A stretch of 64,000 nt of DNA, taken from the NCBI RefSeq assembly GCF_000934745.1, contig NZ_JYNO01000012.1, positions 91,501 to 155,500 on the forward strand, read 5' to 3'. The translations under genes were made by a program, and so were the position numbers. The notes beneath the pieces were generated by a model. That model did not search any database. It worked only from the letters and a program-made list of their open reading frames with translations, and was not told the DNA's origin. Shown one piece after another: positions 25,671 to 34,252 of the stretch. The stretch's first letter is position 1. Each line of letters starts with the position of its first letter. This DNA is from Desulfonatronum thioautotrophicum (GTDB taxonomy: Bacteria; Desulfobacterota; Desulfovibrionia; Desulfovibrionales; Desulfonatronaceae).

Positions 25671-25882
25671 CCGATCGTTCCCACGCTCCAGCGTGAGAAT
25701 ACAGGTGCCGACGCTCCAGCGTCGCGAATTGAACTCCGGTGGGGTGAATCGCTGCTCTTTGGATATTCCCGAGTATTTGGCGTATTTTCATGACCCGACA
25801 ATGCCCCCGAAAAGTCTTGGCTGATGGGAATTGACCGCACACTCCGGGCGATAACGGGGCGCTGGAGCGTGGGAACGATCGG
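25671..25882. repeat. Inverted pair of GTTCCCACGCTCCAGCG repeats
   Basis: A 23-base sequence containing GTTCCCACGCTCCAGCG at 25671-25693 occurs as an exact inverted copy at 25860-25882. A further CGACGCTCCAGCGTCG half follows at about 25709-25724. Sequences of this type are known as dispersed repeats in many proteobacterial chromosomes. No gene lies between the two arms. Confidence 0.75.
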
Positions 25883-25975
25883 AATATGCCTAAGGAATGC
25901 AACTGGCGATCAGGATACATCAGGTTTTTGCATGAGATGGCCAACACCAGACTTTGCTTCCGCTGAGGAGAAAGC

Positions 25976-26392
25976 ATGGATAGCTTCAAACAAATCCGCT
26001 GGGAGCAGCGATTCACGAATTATCAGCATGCATTGCGTCTGTTGACCGAGGCCGTGGAGCGCATCGACGATCTGGACGACCTGGGCAAGGAAGGACTGGT
26101 GCAGCGGTTCGAGTACACCTTTGAGCTGGCCTGGAAAACCATCAAGGATTTTCTCAACGCCAAGGGCGTGGACGTGCGGTTTCCCCGGGATGTCATCAAG
26201 CGGGCGTTCAGCGACGGCATCATCGACGACGGCGAGGCGTGGCTGGACATGCTGGACCAGAGGAACCGTCTGGCGCACACTTACAACGAGGCCGACTTCC
26301 GGCACTCGGTGGAAGCCATCGTGACCGTGTACTTTGATCAACTTGTCCAGCTCCAGAGGTATTTCGAGCGTGAACACCTTCGGAGTGTCTGA
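25976..26392 (+). CDS. HI0074-type HEPN (nucleotidyltransferase substrate-binding) protein, module 3
   Basis: 138 residues of the HI0074/HepT-like family: FEYTFELAWKTIKDFLNAKG near residue 42, then DDGEAWLDMLDQRNRLAHTY. The last segment holds the Rx4HxY motif (R-NRLA-H-T-Y) that forms the RNase active site in HepT toxins. Ribosome-binding site GAGGAG lies 5-6 bases upstream. The MNT gene follows with a 23-bp overlap, an order (HEPN first) opposite to module 2. Confidence 0.9.
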   Translation: MDSFKQIRWEQRFTNYQHALRLLTEAVERIDDLDDLGKEGLVQRFEYTFELAWKTIKDFLNAKGVDVRFPRDVIKRAFSDGIIDDGEAWLDMLDQRNRLAHTYNEADFRHSVEAIVTVYFDQLVQLQRYFEREHLRSV

Positions 26393-26726
26393 GCGTTCCT
26401 GGCGGCTCCTTCTGGAGTCCCTTGACGGGTGTCCGGAAGTGGAACGGGCCATCTTGTTCGGCTCCCGGGCAATGGGGAATTACCGAAAAGGGTCGGATAT
26501 TGATATCGCCCTGGTGGGAGATTGCGTGTCCCCGCGAACCGTCGCCCATTTGTCCGCCCTGCTCAATGAGCGCCTGCCTCTGCCTTATCAGATTGATCTT
26601 GTTGACTACTCTCATATTGCATCCCCTGCTCTGAAACAGCATATCGACGAACATGGGGTGGAAATATGGAGGGACGATACCTCTGCTCCAACGCTAAGTG
26701 AACAAGAAGTTCACGGACGCCCCTGA
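26370..26726 (+). CDS. HI0073-type MNT nucleotidyltransferase, module 3
   Basis: 118 residues from a GTG at 26370 that lies 10 bases after AGAGGT. The signature is ILFGSRAMGNYRKGSDIDIALVG, with both catalytic aspartates in DIDIAL. It is the expected antitoxin for the HEPN protein whose 3' end it overlaps; studied MntA proteins AMPylate the HEPN Tyr of the RX4HXY motif, which is present here. The pair is flanked by 77-bp direct repeats. Confidence 0.88.
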   Translation: MNTFGVSERSWRLLLESLDGCPEVERAILFGSRAMGNYRKGSDIDIALVGDCVSPRTVAHLSALLNERLPLPYQIDLVDYSHIASPALKQHIDEHGVEIWRDDTSAPTLSEQEVHGRP

Positions 26727-26790
26727 CGCTGTGATGTCATAATGGTGCGGATGGGACCGTCTTCAGTCTAAACTCCCTCGTGACGTGTGC

Positions 26791-26867
26791 TGGATTCTGA
26801 CGCTTTTGTCATTGTGCATTATGGGGCACGGTTGCATTGCGAATGCAAATACGGTTGTGCCTGGAAT
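26791..26867. repeat. 77-bp direct repeat, right copy
   Basis: Second copy of 25594-25670, 1197 bases downstream. It lies just upstream of the repressor gene at 26916 and may contribute to that gene's promoter. Confidence 0.85.
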
Positions 26868-26915
26868 TGACATTTGGCCTTTTTTGGTGGTCCTTGCGGG
26901 CAAAGGTTGGTGGTC

Positions 26916-27662
26916 ATGAGTGCATTGCAAGAAAAAACCAAAGCTGATCATGTCATCCGTCGGATGCTGCAGGCTGCCGGGTGCGGCACCCAGAAGGAAC
27001 TGGCAGAGTCCCTGCGGACCATTCCATCGACCATCAGTGCCTGGAAGGTGCGCGGGTCCGTGCCCATGGAATGGGTCTACCGGGCCGCGCATTTGTTCCA
27101 TGTTGCCCCGCACTGGCTGATGACCGGGGAGCAGGAGGGAGGGCAGGGCGATAAATCTTTGGAGCCGGGAATCACGGTACTGGACATCTCCGGGGCCGCG
27201 GTTTCCCTGCGGGTGACCCTGCCCGCGGATCAGCAGCTGATCGGTATAGTCTATTCCGAAAGCGGGATTACCAAGCTGCGGGAATATGTCTGTCGACCGG
27301 TGATTCAGCCTTGGCTGAATGATCATGGGGAAGTGGTGCCGGATCTGGGGGCGGTGCCCTATGTGATGCGCCGGTCCGCGGCGGACAGTCTTGGCGACTG
27401 GCTGGCCATGGTCTGTTTCCGGGCCACGGAACCCCTGGGACCGATCCTGGCAGGGGACTGGTTGTTGGTGGATACCAGCCAGGTTCGGCCCATATCGCCG
27501 CACATTTATCTGGTTGGCGTGGCCGGCCGATTGCTGGTGCGGCGATTTGTCGTGGCCGCCCAGGGCGGGCAGTGGGTCGGAGAGGATCGGTCCCTGCCGC
27601 TTATCCCGGAAGAGGAAGCTTCGGTTTTTGGCAGAGTTCTGGAGCGGGCCGGGCCGCTGTAA
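26916..27662 (+). CDS. CI-type phage repressor-like regulator with degenerate S24 peptidase domain
   Basis: 248 residues. Residues about 8-75 are a CI-repressor helix-turn-helix (VIRRMLQAAGCGTQKELAESLRTIPSTISAWKVRG). From about 165 a LexA/S24-like beta domain follows (GDWLAMVCFRATEPLGPILAGDWLLVDTS...HIYLVGVAGRLLVRRFV). The nucleophilic Ser expected before the GPIL-type loop (GDSM in active members) is absent, and the Lys expected in the last strand is Arg, so self-cleavage is unlikely. The start MSALQEK is the first ATG after GGTGGT; a longer frame exists. There is no other phage gene nearby. Confidence 0.75.
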   Translation: MSALQEKTKADHVIRRMLQAAGCGTQKELAESLRTIPSTISAWKVRGSVPMEWVYRAAHLFHVAPHWLMTGEQEGGQGDKSLEPGITVLDISGAAVSLRVTLPADQQLIGIVYSESGITKLREYVCRPVIQPWLNDHGEVVPDLGAVPYVMRRSAADSLGDWLAMVCFRATEPLGPILAGDWLLVDTSQVRPISPHIYLVGVAGRLLVRRFVVAAQGGQWVGEDRSLPLIPEEEASVFGRVLERAGPL

Positions 27663-28210
27663 AATTCACTTGTGTGGATTTTTTGTTGTCTCGTGCGCGT
27701 CTCTTTCATGGGCCTGTGACGTTTTTTGTAAATCATTTGCTTCTGCCGACTATTTCTTTTCTCCCCTGCCTGACTTACGCTCATTTCCTGCCGAATTATC
27801 TTCACCCGAAGGGCTTCTGATTTGGTTTTCCGGGTGTCCATGCTTCCGCCGTGCCCATGCGGCATGTTCAGACTCATTGTGCTTTTTCGCGGATTTTCTC
27901 TCTCTGGCACCTCTCTTGGGGGGAGGAGATAATTCCCCAGTTGTTTATCTCAACGTGCTGGCAGCAACATTGCACAATTTTGTTGATGTGTCGGTGGAAA
28001 ATTTCAACCTGATATGATTAACCTAGCCAAAGTCCTCTCTTTTTTTACTGGCATGAAATCTGCCTTGGAACCAGCAGATTGTGCATTTCAGCTCTGTGAG
28101 AGCCGTTGCGAGTGCATTTGGCAAGAGAATGGGTGCAACCGGCACAACCATGCTATTCAGGCAATGCGCTCAGACAGTGAGCACGGGAGACACCTTCCAG
28201 GAGGGGACGC
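27663..28210. other. 548-bp region without a supported gene, upstream of the amine cluster
   Basis: Lower GC than its flanks. No coding frame with a credible start is seen. It must hold the promoter of the glutamine synthetase-like gene, but no convincing sigma-70 or sigma-54 site stands out. Confidence 0.5.
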
Positions 28211-29545
28211 ATGCAGGCCAGTGAGATCAGACAGTTCATCAAGGACAACGACATTGATTCCATCCGGGTTGATTTTTCGGATCTGCATGGCATCAATCGC
28301 GGCAAGATTGTACCGGCGCAACGATTCGAAGAGATCGTAGAGGAGGGCATCACCTGTGCTCAGGCGGTTTCATCGGTCCTCTTGAACAGCGACATTGCCA
28401 TGGGCTCCGGCGTGGCTGACGAGGTCGGCTATGGGGACATGAAGGTCGTCCCGGATTTGTCCACTTTTGCTCCAGTGCCCTATCTGGACAAAACGATCCG
28501 TCTGATCGGCGACCCCTACGTGAACCACGAACCCTGGCCCTTTTCCCCTCGCAACCTGCTTAAGCGGGTGCTGGGAGAATACGCTGAAATGGGTTTACAG
28601 CCCATTGTGGCCAGCGAGCTGGAATTCTACATCTTCAAGATGGCCGAGGATGGCACCTGCGGATTTTATAGCGACAAGCCGTGCAACGTGTACACCATGA
28701 GCCCCCGAGTCGACCCGCAGAACATCATGCGTAAGCTACAAGTGGTCCTTACGGGGATGGGCTACGATATCCTCTATTACAACCACGAATTTTTCCAGGG
28801 TCAATACGAATTCAACTGGAAGCACACGGATGCCCTGCTCATGGCTGACCAGACATTTACATTCAAGAATGTCTGCAAGGAAATCGGGCATATGGAAAAT
28901 TTGCTGATTACCTTTATGGGGCGACCGCGCAACGACGCTGGAGGCAGCGGTTTCCACATGCACTTTTCCATGAATGACGCCCAGGGAACAAATACTTTTG
29001 ATGATCCAGGCGGCGAACTGGGGATGTCCGATACCATGCGCCACTTCATCGGCGGAGTGATGCAGCACGCCAAGGCCAGCACGGCGCTGTTGGCGCCGAC
29101 GGTCAATTCCTACAAACGTTTCCAGTTGGATAGTTTTGCTCCGTATTTTATCGGCTGGGGACTGGACAACCGCACTGTGTATCTCCGGGTGCCCTCGGAA
29201 CGGGGAGCGGCCACCCGCATCGAGGTCCGGGCCGGCTGTGCCTCGGCCAATCCGTACCTGGCCATCGCGGCCATGCTGATCACCGGCCTGGAGGGCATTC
29301 GGAACAAGATTGATCCGGGCAAACCCTTTGAAGGGGACCTGTATCGGGAAAGCGAAGAAACTTTTCCCATCGTGCCGTTGTCCCTATTCCGCGCCCTGCA
29401 CGAGCTGCAGGCCGACGAACGACTTTGTTCAGCCGTAGGCCCCAAGATCATTCAGAATTTTCTGGCGATTAAAAATGCGGAGATCGAGCTTTATCGGAAC
29501 TGGGTTTCGGACTGGGAGTTCACCCATTACTCCTACCATCTTTAA
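28211..29545 (+). CDS. Glutamine synthetase family protein (GMAS/GlnT-like)
   Basis: 444-residue GSI-fold ligase: ATP-dependent joining of an amine or ammonium to glutamate. Motifs: ELEFYIF near residue 137, GSGFHMHFSM near 257, APTVNSYKRF, NRTVYLRVPSERGAATRIEVRAG near 325, and EIELYRNWVSDWE at the end. The length and the position directly upstream of a three-part glutamate synthase resemble gamma-glutamylmethylamide synthetase of the N-methylglutamate pathway. The adenylylation-site Tyr of housekeeping GlnA is not recognisable. It could instead be an ordinary GlnA-like or polyamine-specific ligase. GGAGG lies upstream. A MITE-like element directly follows its stop. Confidence 0.87.
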   Translation: MQASEIRQFIKDNDIDSIRVDFSDLHGINRGKIVPAQRFEEIVEEGITCAQAVSSVLLNSDIAMGSGVADEVGYGDMKVVPDLSTFAPVPYLDKTIRLIGDPYVNHEPWPFSPRNLLKRVLGEYAEMGLQPIVASELEFYIFKMAEDGTCGFYSDKPCNVYTMSPRVDPQNIMRKLQVVLTGMGYDILYYNHEFFQGQYEFNWKHTDALLMADQTFTFKNVCKEIGHMENLLITFMGRPRNDAGGSGFHMHFSMNDAQGTNTFDDPGGELGMSDTMRHFIGGVMQHAKASTALLAPTVNSYKRFQLDSFAPYFIGWGLDNRTVYLRVPSERGAATRIEVRAGCASANPYLAIAAMLITGLEGIRNKIDPGKPFEGDLYRESEETFPIVPLSLFRALHELQADERLCSAVGPKIIQNFLAIKNAEIELYRNWVSDWEFTHYSYHL

Positions 29546-29684
29546 CAGTCCCTTGAAAAACTCCCAATTACCGTGTCGCTGCTCCGGCACTTTCTTTTGT
29601 CAAAGCCGTTTTCTCGTATTTCGGGGCGAGACTTTCCGGTAAGTGCCGGATTGCTCCTTGCACTTGGGATTTTTGAACGGACTG
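29546..29684. repeat. CAGTCCGTT inverted-repeat (MITE-like) element, copy B
   Basis: 139 bp, the same length as copy A at 19937. Left end CAGTCCCTTGAAAAACTCCC, right end complementary to CAGTCCGTTCAAAAATCCC. The outer 40-45 bases on each side match copy A, while the central 50 bases differ and form their own inverted repeat (GCCGGA/TCCGGC type arms). It starts directly at the stop of the glutamine synthetase-like gene. Confidence 0.8.
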
Positions 29685-29732
29685 TGGATCAGGACTTTTT
29701 CAACACGTAGTTAGACTGCCGAGGAGTGCATT

Positions 29733-30629
29733 ATGTGTGGGGTTGCCGGTGTTGTGTCCAGAGGCTCCATGTCCCTGGGCAACGACCTCCTGGACATGCT
29801 TTGGTGTGTCCGCCACCGTGGGCTGGATGCCACGGGTATTGCCCTTTATGAACAGCGGGATCTGGTCCGAATTCGGGTGACTCTGCCGGACCCGGAATTG
29901 GCCGGTGAGCTGCTCGAAACCGTTGGGCGGTTCGCTCAGGCCACGGAGCACCGGCTCTATCAGGGCGAGGGCATCTTCACCTTTTATGATGCCTTGCTGG
30001 ATATGGATCCGGATCAAATCGGGGAACTGCACCGGGCTATTGATGCCCATCCCAGGCTCTGCGTCCACTCCATCGGCAGGACGCTCACGGTCTACAAGGA
30101 CCAGGGCGATGCCGCCGGGATTCGGTCCCGTCATGAGATCCGGGCTGCCTCCGGGACACACGGCATCGGCCACGTTCGCCTAGCCACGGAAAGCGCCGAG
30201 GACATCAATGCGGCCCATCCCTTCACCACGCCGCTCTTTCCGGAACTGGCCATCGTGCACAACGGTCAGTTTACCAATTATTTCAATTTGCGCCGTTTCC
30301 TGGAATCCAAGGGTGCCCGTTTTAAGACCCGCAATGATTCGGAAATGGCCGCCCATTATCTGGGCTGGCAGATGGGCAGCCAGGGGTTGGACCTGGAGCA
30401 GGCCATGGCCGCGGCGCTGGAGGATTTTGACGGCATTTTCACCATCCTCGCGGCCACACCCACGCAGATCGGGTATGTCAAGGACAAGTTGGCCATCAAA
30501 CCACTGCTGGTCTTTGAGCAGGGTGGAGTGACGGTATTCGGTTCGGAGCAGATCAGTTTGACGCCGCTTTTCGCGGACGTCTTTGCCGATGAAATGGACC
30601 CTGGGACGGTGCGTGTATGGTCGTTGTAG
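29733..30629 (+). CDS. Class II glutamine amidotransferase domain protein (GlxB/MgsA-like)
   Basis: 298-residue Ntn-type amidotransferase. Cys2 (MCGVAGV) is the nucleophile that takes ammonia from an amide; downstream motifs are HIGHVRLATES near residue 146-156, HNGQFTNY near 175 and DSEMAAHYLG near 200. In the N-methylglutamate synthase of methylotrophs this is subunit A; the same three-part set is also known as glxBCD. Here it is the first of three chains that together equal one glutamate synthase large subunit. CGAGGAG precedes the ATG. It overlaps the next gene by 13 bp. Confidence 0.9.
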   Translation: MCGVAGVVSRGSMSLGNDLLDMLWCVRHRGLDATGIALYEQRDLVRIRVTLPDPELAGELLETVGRFAQATEHRLYQGEGIFTFYDALLDMDPDQIGELHRAIDAHPRLCVHSIGRTLTVYKDQGDAAGIRSRHEIRAASGTHGIGHVRLATESAEDINAAHPFTTPLFPELAIVHNGQFTNYFNLRRFLESKGARFKTRNDSEMAAHYLGWQMGSQGLDLEQAMAAALEDFDGIFTILAATPTQIGYVKDKLAIKPLLVFEQGGVTVFGSEQISLTPLFADVFADEMDPGTVRVWSL

Positions 30630-31321
30630 ATGCCGCCACGCTGGCCAAGCGTGAACTCAATCGCAGGCTGAACAGCCTGCTGGCCGAGGGAGAAACCGCC
30701 ATCGAGGTCCAAAATCCCGGGTCCATGCACAATCTGGGGACCGCACTCAAGGGCCGGGGCGAGATCACTGTCCGCGGCTCCACCGGCTTCTACACCGGCG
30801 GCTTTCTGGAGGGCCCCCGGCTTGTGATCGAGGGAAATACCGGTTGGTACACCGGGGACAACATGCTAGCTGGGGAAATCATCATCCGCAAGAATGCCGG
30901 CAGCAATTGCGGCCCCTCCATGATCGGCGGAACCATCGTAGTCCATGGCAATACCGGGGGGCGGGCCGGTTTGGGCATGAAGGGCGGGGACCTGCTGGTT
31001 CTCGGATCCACCGGGCGTTGGTGCGGGCAGATGACCATGGGGGGCCGGATCATCATCCTGGGAGATGTGGGGCCTGGACTGGGCGAGTCCATGTACCGGG
31101 GGCTGATTCATGTCCGGGACCCGGAAGCCGAATCCAAGCTGGGCGGTAACGTGGAGTTCCATCCCATATCCGCGGACGAAGTCGATAGCCTGGCTCAGCT
31201 GTTCGCGACCCATGGCGTCCAGGCTGATCCCAACAGTTTCATGTCCGTGCGGCCCATGACCAGCGGACGGCACCATTATACCATTTTCAATCCTCAGCTT
31301 TCGGGAGCGGATGGCAGATGA
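30617..31321 (+). CDS. GXGXG-domain protein (glutamate synthase C-terminal domain; GlxC/MgsB-like)
   Basis: 234 residues, almost wholly the right-handed beta helix with GxGxG repeats that forms the structural C-terminal domain of glutamate synthase: GSTGFYTGGFLEGP, GNTGWYTGDNMLAGE, GNTGGRAGLGMKGGD and GSTGRWCGQMTMGGR are visible. It has no active site by itself and should scaffold the amidotransferase and FMN chains. It overlaps both neighbours (13 bp upstream, 4 bp ATGA downstream), so the three are translated together. Confidence 0.9.
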   Translation: MVVVDAATLAKRELNRRLNSLLAEGETAIEVQNPGSMHNLGTALKGRGEITVRGSTGFYTGGFLEGPRLVIEGNTGWYTGDNMLAGEIIIRKNAGSNCGPSMIGGTIVVHGNTGGRAGLGMKGGDLLVLGSTGRWCGQMTMGGRIIILGDVGPGLGESMYRGLIHVRDPEAESKLGGNVEFHPISADEVDSLAQLFATHGVQADPNSFMSVRPMTSGRHHYTIFNPQLSGADGR

Positions 31322-32640
31322 GCGAACACGAACGGCACGGAGCTTCCCCGGAAAAATCCCCAAAAGACCCGGCAATCCGGGAGGAAGCGCATTCCACCTG
31401 GTCCCGGGAAGTGCTTTCCGAAATCCGCTACAAGGCTGAGCATGGCACGCACCGCATCCGCGGCTGCGGGACACCACGTCCGTTTCCCGGGTTCAATGAC
31501 CTGACCGTGCTGCCCTCCCAGCTGACCCGGATGGCCGTGGACACCTACCGCGAGCCCTGTGAGACCCGCACCGTCCTGGGCAAGCGGTTTTGCACCGAGC
31601 CGTTGGTGGTGGAAACGCCGATTTTGATCTCCGGGATGAGTTACGGCGCCCTGTCCAAGGAGGCCAAGATTGCCCTGGCCCGATCCACCAGGTTGGTGGG
31701 CAATTCCATCAACAACGGCGAGGGCGGTCTGCTGCCCGAGGAACGGGCCGAGTCCTACCGTCAGGTGGTGCAGGTTCTGCCCAGCCGGATGGGCTTTTCC
31801 CTGCGCTCCATCGAGGCGGCGGACGCCCTGGAAATCATTGTGGGCATCGGGGCCAAGCCTGGTTTGTCCGGGCACCTGATGGGCAGCAAGATCAGCAAGG
31901 AGGTTGCCGAGTTCCGGCAGATCCCCGAAGGCATCGACCTGCACAGCCACCCCCGGCACGGAGACATCTTCGGCGCCGACGACCTGGTGATCAAGATGGA
32001 GCAACTTCGGGAGGTTACGGACAACCGTATCCCTATCTTCATCAAGATCGCCGCCGGCCGGGTTCGCGAGGATGTGAAGATCGCGGCCAAGGCCGGTGCG
32101 GACGGGATCGTGGTGGACGGAGCACAAGGGGGCACCGGAGCCGCGCCGGTGGTGGCCGCGGACCATATGGGCATGCCCACATTGCCGGCCCTGGTCCAGG
32201 CGGTACGCGCCCTGGAGGAGATGGGCGTCAAGGACGAGGTTTCCCTGATCGTTTCCGGGGGGATCAAGGACGGCGCCGACGTGGCCAAGGCCCTGGCTCT
32301 GGGCGCGGATGCCGTGGCCCTGGGCCAGTCCGTGATGGCGGCCATGGGCTGCACGGTCTGCAGGCGCTGCCACACCGGGCGCTGTGCCTTTGGCATCGGC
32401 ACCCAGGATCCCGAACTGCGGGCCCGCCTGGATATCGACACAGCGGCAAAGCGAGTAGCCAACTACATCAAGGCCATGACCCACGAGGCCGTGATCCTGG
32501 CCAAGGCCTCGGGAAAAACCCGGCTGCGCAACCTGGAACGGGAAGATCTGCGTTCCCTGACCCTGGAAGCCTGCGCCATGACCGGAATTCCATTGGTCGG
32601 AACGGATTTCACCTTTACGGAACCGTTTGGATTTTTTTAA
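31318..32640 (+). CDS. FMN-binding glutamate synthase-like protein (GlxD/MgsC-like)
   Basis: 440 residues, the FMN TIM-barrel synthase domain. Seen: ISGMSYGALSKEAKIALA near residue 103, GMGGK-like phosphate regions, DGAQGGTGAAP near 265, and the cysteine cluster CTVCRRCHTGRCAFG near 345, which binds a 3Fe-4S or 4Fe-4S centre in glutamate synthases. The start lies in the ATGA overlap with the GXGXG gene. As part of the trio it would transfer nitrogen, or methylamine in the Mgs type, to 2-oxoglutarate, with electrons from an unknown donor. Confidence 0.92.
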   Translation: MSEHERHGASPEKSPKDPAIREEAHSTWSREVLSEIRYKAEHGTHRIRGCGTPRPFPGFNDLTVLPSQLTRMAVDTYREPCETRTVLGKRFCTEPLVVETPILISGMSYGALSKEAKIALARSTRLVGNSINNGEGGLLPEERAESYRQVVQVLPSRMGFSLRSIEAADALEIIVGIGAKPGLSGHLMGSKISKEVAEFRQIPEGIDLHSHPRHGDIFGADDLVIKMEQLREVTDNRIPIFIKIAAGRVREDVKIAAKAGADGIVVDGAQGGTGAAPVVAADHMGMPTLPALVQAVRALEEMGVKDEVSLIVSGGIKDGADVAKALALGADAVALGQSVMAAMGCTVCRRCHTGRCAFGIGTQDPELRARLDIDTAAKRVANYIKAMTHEAVILAKASGKTRLRNLEREDLRSLTLEACAMTGIPLVGTDFTFTEPFGFF

Positions 32641-32804
32641 GGAGAGGGCTGAGACATGAGGGTTGAACCCCAATGGTGAGGGCAGAGGCTTGAGAGATGA
32701 GTTTGTCCTGGTGAGCACGGGTGGTGGAATCAAGACATAAAATCTGAAATCTGAAATCCAAAATCTGAAATTCATAGATAACGGCCAATTCACCAAGAAT
32801 TACC
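32641..32804. other. Intergenic gap with short AAATCTG repeats
   Basis: The unit AAATCTG recurs four times with small changes between 32739 and 32772. In reverse translation it gives the FRF(W/Q)I(S/L)DF pattern seen as dispersed insertions in many genomes. No gene. Confidence 0.55.
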
Positions 32805-33134
32805 ATGAACAGAATCAGCGAACATCCAGTATTGGGAACCTTTGCCAAGGGACGGACCGTAGCCTTCAGCCTGGACGGGCGGACCATGGAAGGCTGCGAG
32901 GGCGAACCCATTGCCGTGGCACTGCGAGCCTCCGGCGTGCTGGTGCACCGGCAGACGGCCCGGCGCAACGAGCCGCGCGGTGTGTTCTGCGCCATAGGGC
33001 GCTGCACGGACTGTGTGATGGTCGTGGACGGACGACCCAATGTCCGCACCTGTGTCGAACCCCTGCGAGAAGGAATGCGCGTCCAGACCCAATTTGGCTT
33101 GGGAACGGCACGGCACGAGGAGCTGGGCTCATGA
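32805..33134 (+). CDS. (2Fe-2S)-binding protein, HcnA/SoxA N-terminal type
   Basis: 109 residues of the Fer2_4 family. The plant-type ferredoxin cysteines are in EGCEGEP (near residue 27), FCAIGRCTDC (near 64-73) and VRTC (near 85). It corresponds to the N-terminal part of sarcosine oxidase alpha and to HcnA of hydrogen cyanide synthase. It should pass electrons inside the dehydrogenase complex encoded by the next four genes. The stop overlaps the next ATG (ATGA). Confidence 0.87.
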   Translation: MNRISEHPVLGTFAKGRTVAFSLDGRTMEGCEGEPIAVALRASGVLVHRQTARRNEPRGVFCAIGRCTDCVMVVDGRPNVRTCVEPLREGMRVQTQFGLGTARHEELGS

Positions 33135-34252
33135 AGCGCCGTGACCTGATCGTGGTCGGGGCCGGCCCGGCCGGGCTGTGCGCGGCCATCGAGGCCGCGG
33201 GGCAGGGATTGGATGTGCTGGTCTTCGACGAAAATGCCAAGCCTGGGGGGCAACTCTTCAAGCAGATCCATAAATTTTTTGGCTCCAAGGAACACCGCGC
33301 CCGGGAACGCGGCTTTCGGATCGGGGAGCAGCTTCTGCAGGAGGCCGCTGATCTTGGAGTGGAGGTGGTCCTCGGGGCCCCGGTTATCGGCCTGTACCAG
33401 GGGCTGACCGTGCAGGTGCAGATTGATGCCCGCATTGAAAGGGTCCGGGCCAATGGCGTTATTTTGGCCACCGGGGCCTCGGAAAACATGATTCCCTTTC
33501 CAGGTTGGACCCTGCCCGGAGTGATCGGCGCGGGCGCGGCCCAGACCATGGCCAATCTGCATGGCATTCGTCCGGGCAATGACCTGCTGATGGTCGGCTG
33601 TGGCAATGTCGGTGTGGTGGTGGCCTACCAGATGCTTCAGGCTGGGTGCCGGGTGCGGGCCATGATCGATGCCGGATCGAACATTGGCGGTTATGGCGTG
33701 CACGCGGCCAAGGTGGCCCGGACCGGGGTGCCGTTTCATCTCGGGCACACCATTGTCCGGGCCGAGGGTGATGCCCGGGTGGAGTCGGCGACCATCGCCC
33801 AGGTGGACAACCGCTGGCAACCCGTGCCTGGCACGGAAAAGCAACTGGATGTGGATACGGTCTGTCTGGCCGTGGGCCTGTCGCCCTCCATTCAGTTGGC
33901 GGCCATGGCCGGGTGCCGGATGCTCCATTTACCCGAAATGGGAGGGCGGGTGCCGATCCGGCGCGATGATTGTTCCACATCAGTTCGTGGATTGTATGTT
34001 GTCGGGGATGCCGGAGGCATTGAGGAGGCCAGTTCGGCCATGATCCAGGGGCGACTGGCTGGAATGGCCTGCGCCATGGAACAGGGCTTCATTTCCCCTG
34101 TTGCTGGGGAAAATCGGCTGCGCACATTGCGGGATTCGCTGGACCGCTTGCGCGAGGGCCCCTTTGGGGAGCGGATCCGTGGAGCAGAGCATCGAATACA
34201 GGCGGTATTGCCGCCCAGATTGGAGGAAACAGCACCATGTCCGACCCACTGA
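33131..34252 (+). CDS. FAD/NAD-dependent oxidoreductase, HcnB/PdhA-like
   Basis: 373 residues of the pyridine nucleotide-disulfide reductase fold. FAD loop VVGAGPAGLCAAIEAAG at the N-terminus, second nucleotide loop MVGCGNVGVVVAYQ near residue 154, ATGASEN near 114, and VVGDAGGIEEASSAM near 290. It matches the middle part of sarcosine oxidase alpha, HcnB, and the alpha chain of dye-linked proline dehydrogenases. Overlaps both neighbours, so it is part of one translated block. Confidence 0.88.
   Translation: MKRRDLIVVGAGPAGLCAAIEAAGQGLDVLVFDENAKPGGQLFKQIHKFFGSKEHRARERGFRIGEQLLQEAADLGVEVVLGAPVIGLYQGLTVQVQIDARIERVRANGVILATGASENMIPFPGWTLPGVIGAGAAQTMANLHGIRPGNDLLMVGCGNVGVVVAYQMLQAGCRVRAMIDAGSNIGGYGVHAAKVARTGVPFHLGHTIVRAEGDARVESATIAQVDNRWQPVPGTEKQLDVDTVCLAVGLSPSIQLAAMAGCRMLHLPEMGGRVPIRRDDCSTSVRGLYVVGDAGGIEEASSAMIQGRLAGMACAMEQGFISPVAGENRLRTLRDSLDRLREGPFGERIRGAEHRIQAVLPPRLEETAPCPTH

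Noticed and set aside
25590..26870. CRISPR-like array from the several short repeats
   Set aside because: The repeats are few, unevenly spaced and flank genes; there are no spacers of constant size and no cas genes.
27905..27919. Sigma-54-like TGGCAC-N5-TTGG upstream of the glutamine synthetase-like gene
   Set aside because: The -12 GC is replaced by GG and the site is 300 bp from the gene; too weak to list as a promoter.
31294..32796. 500-codon minus-strand frame opposite the FMN synthase gene
   Set aside because: Shadow frame with His/Gln-rich low-complexity composition; the plus strand has the real gene.
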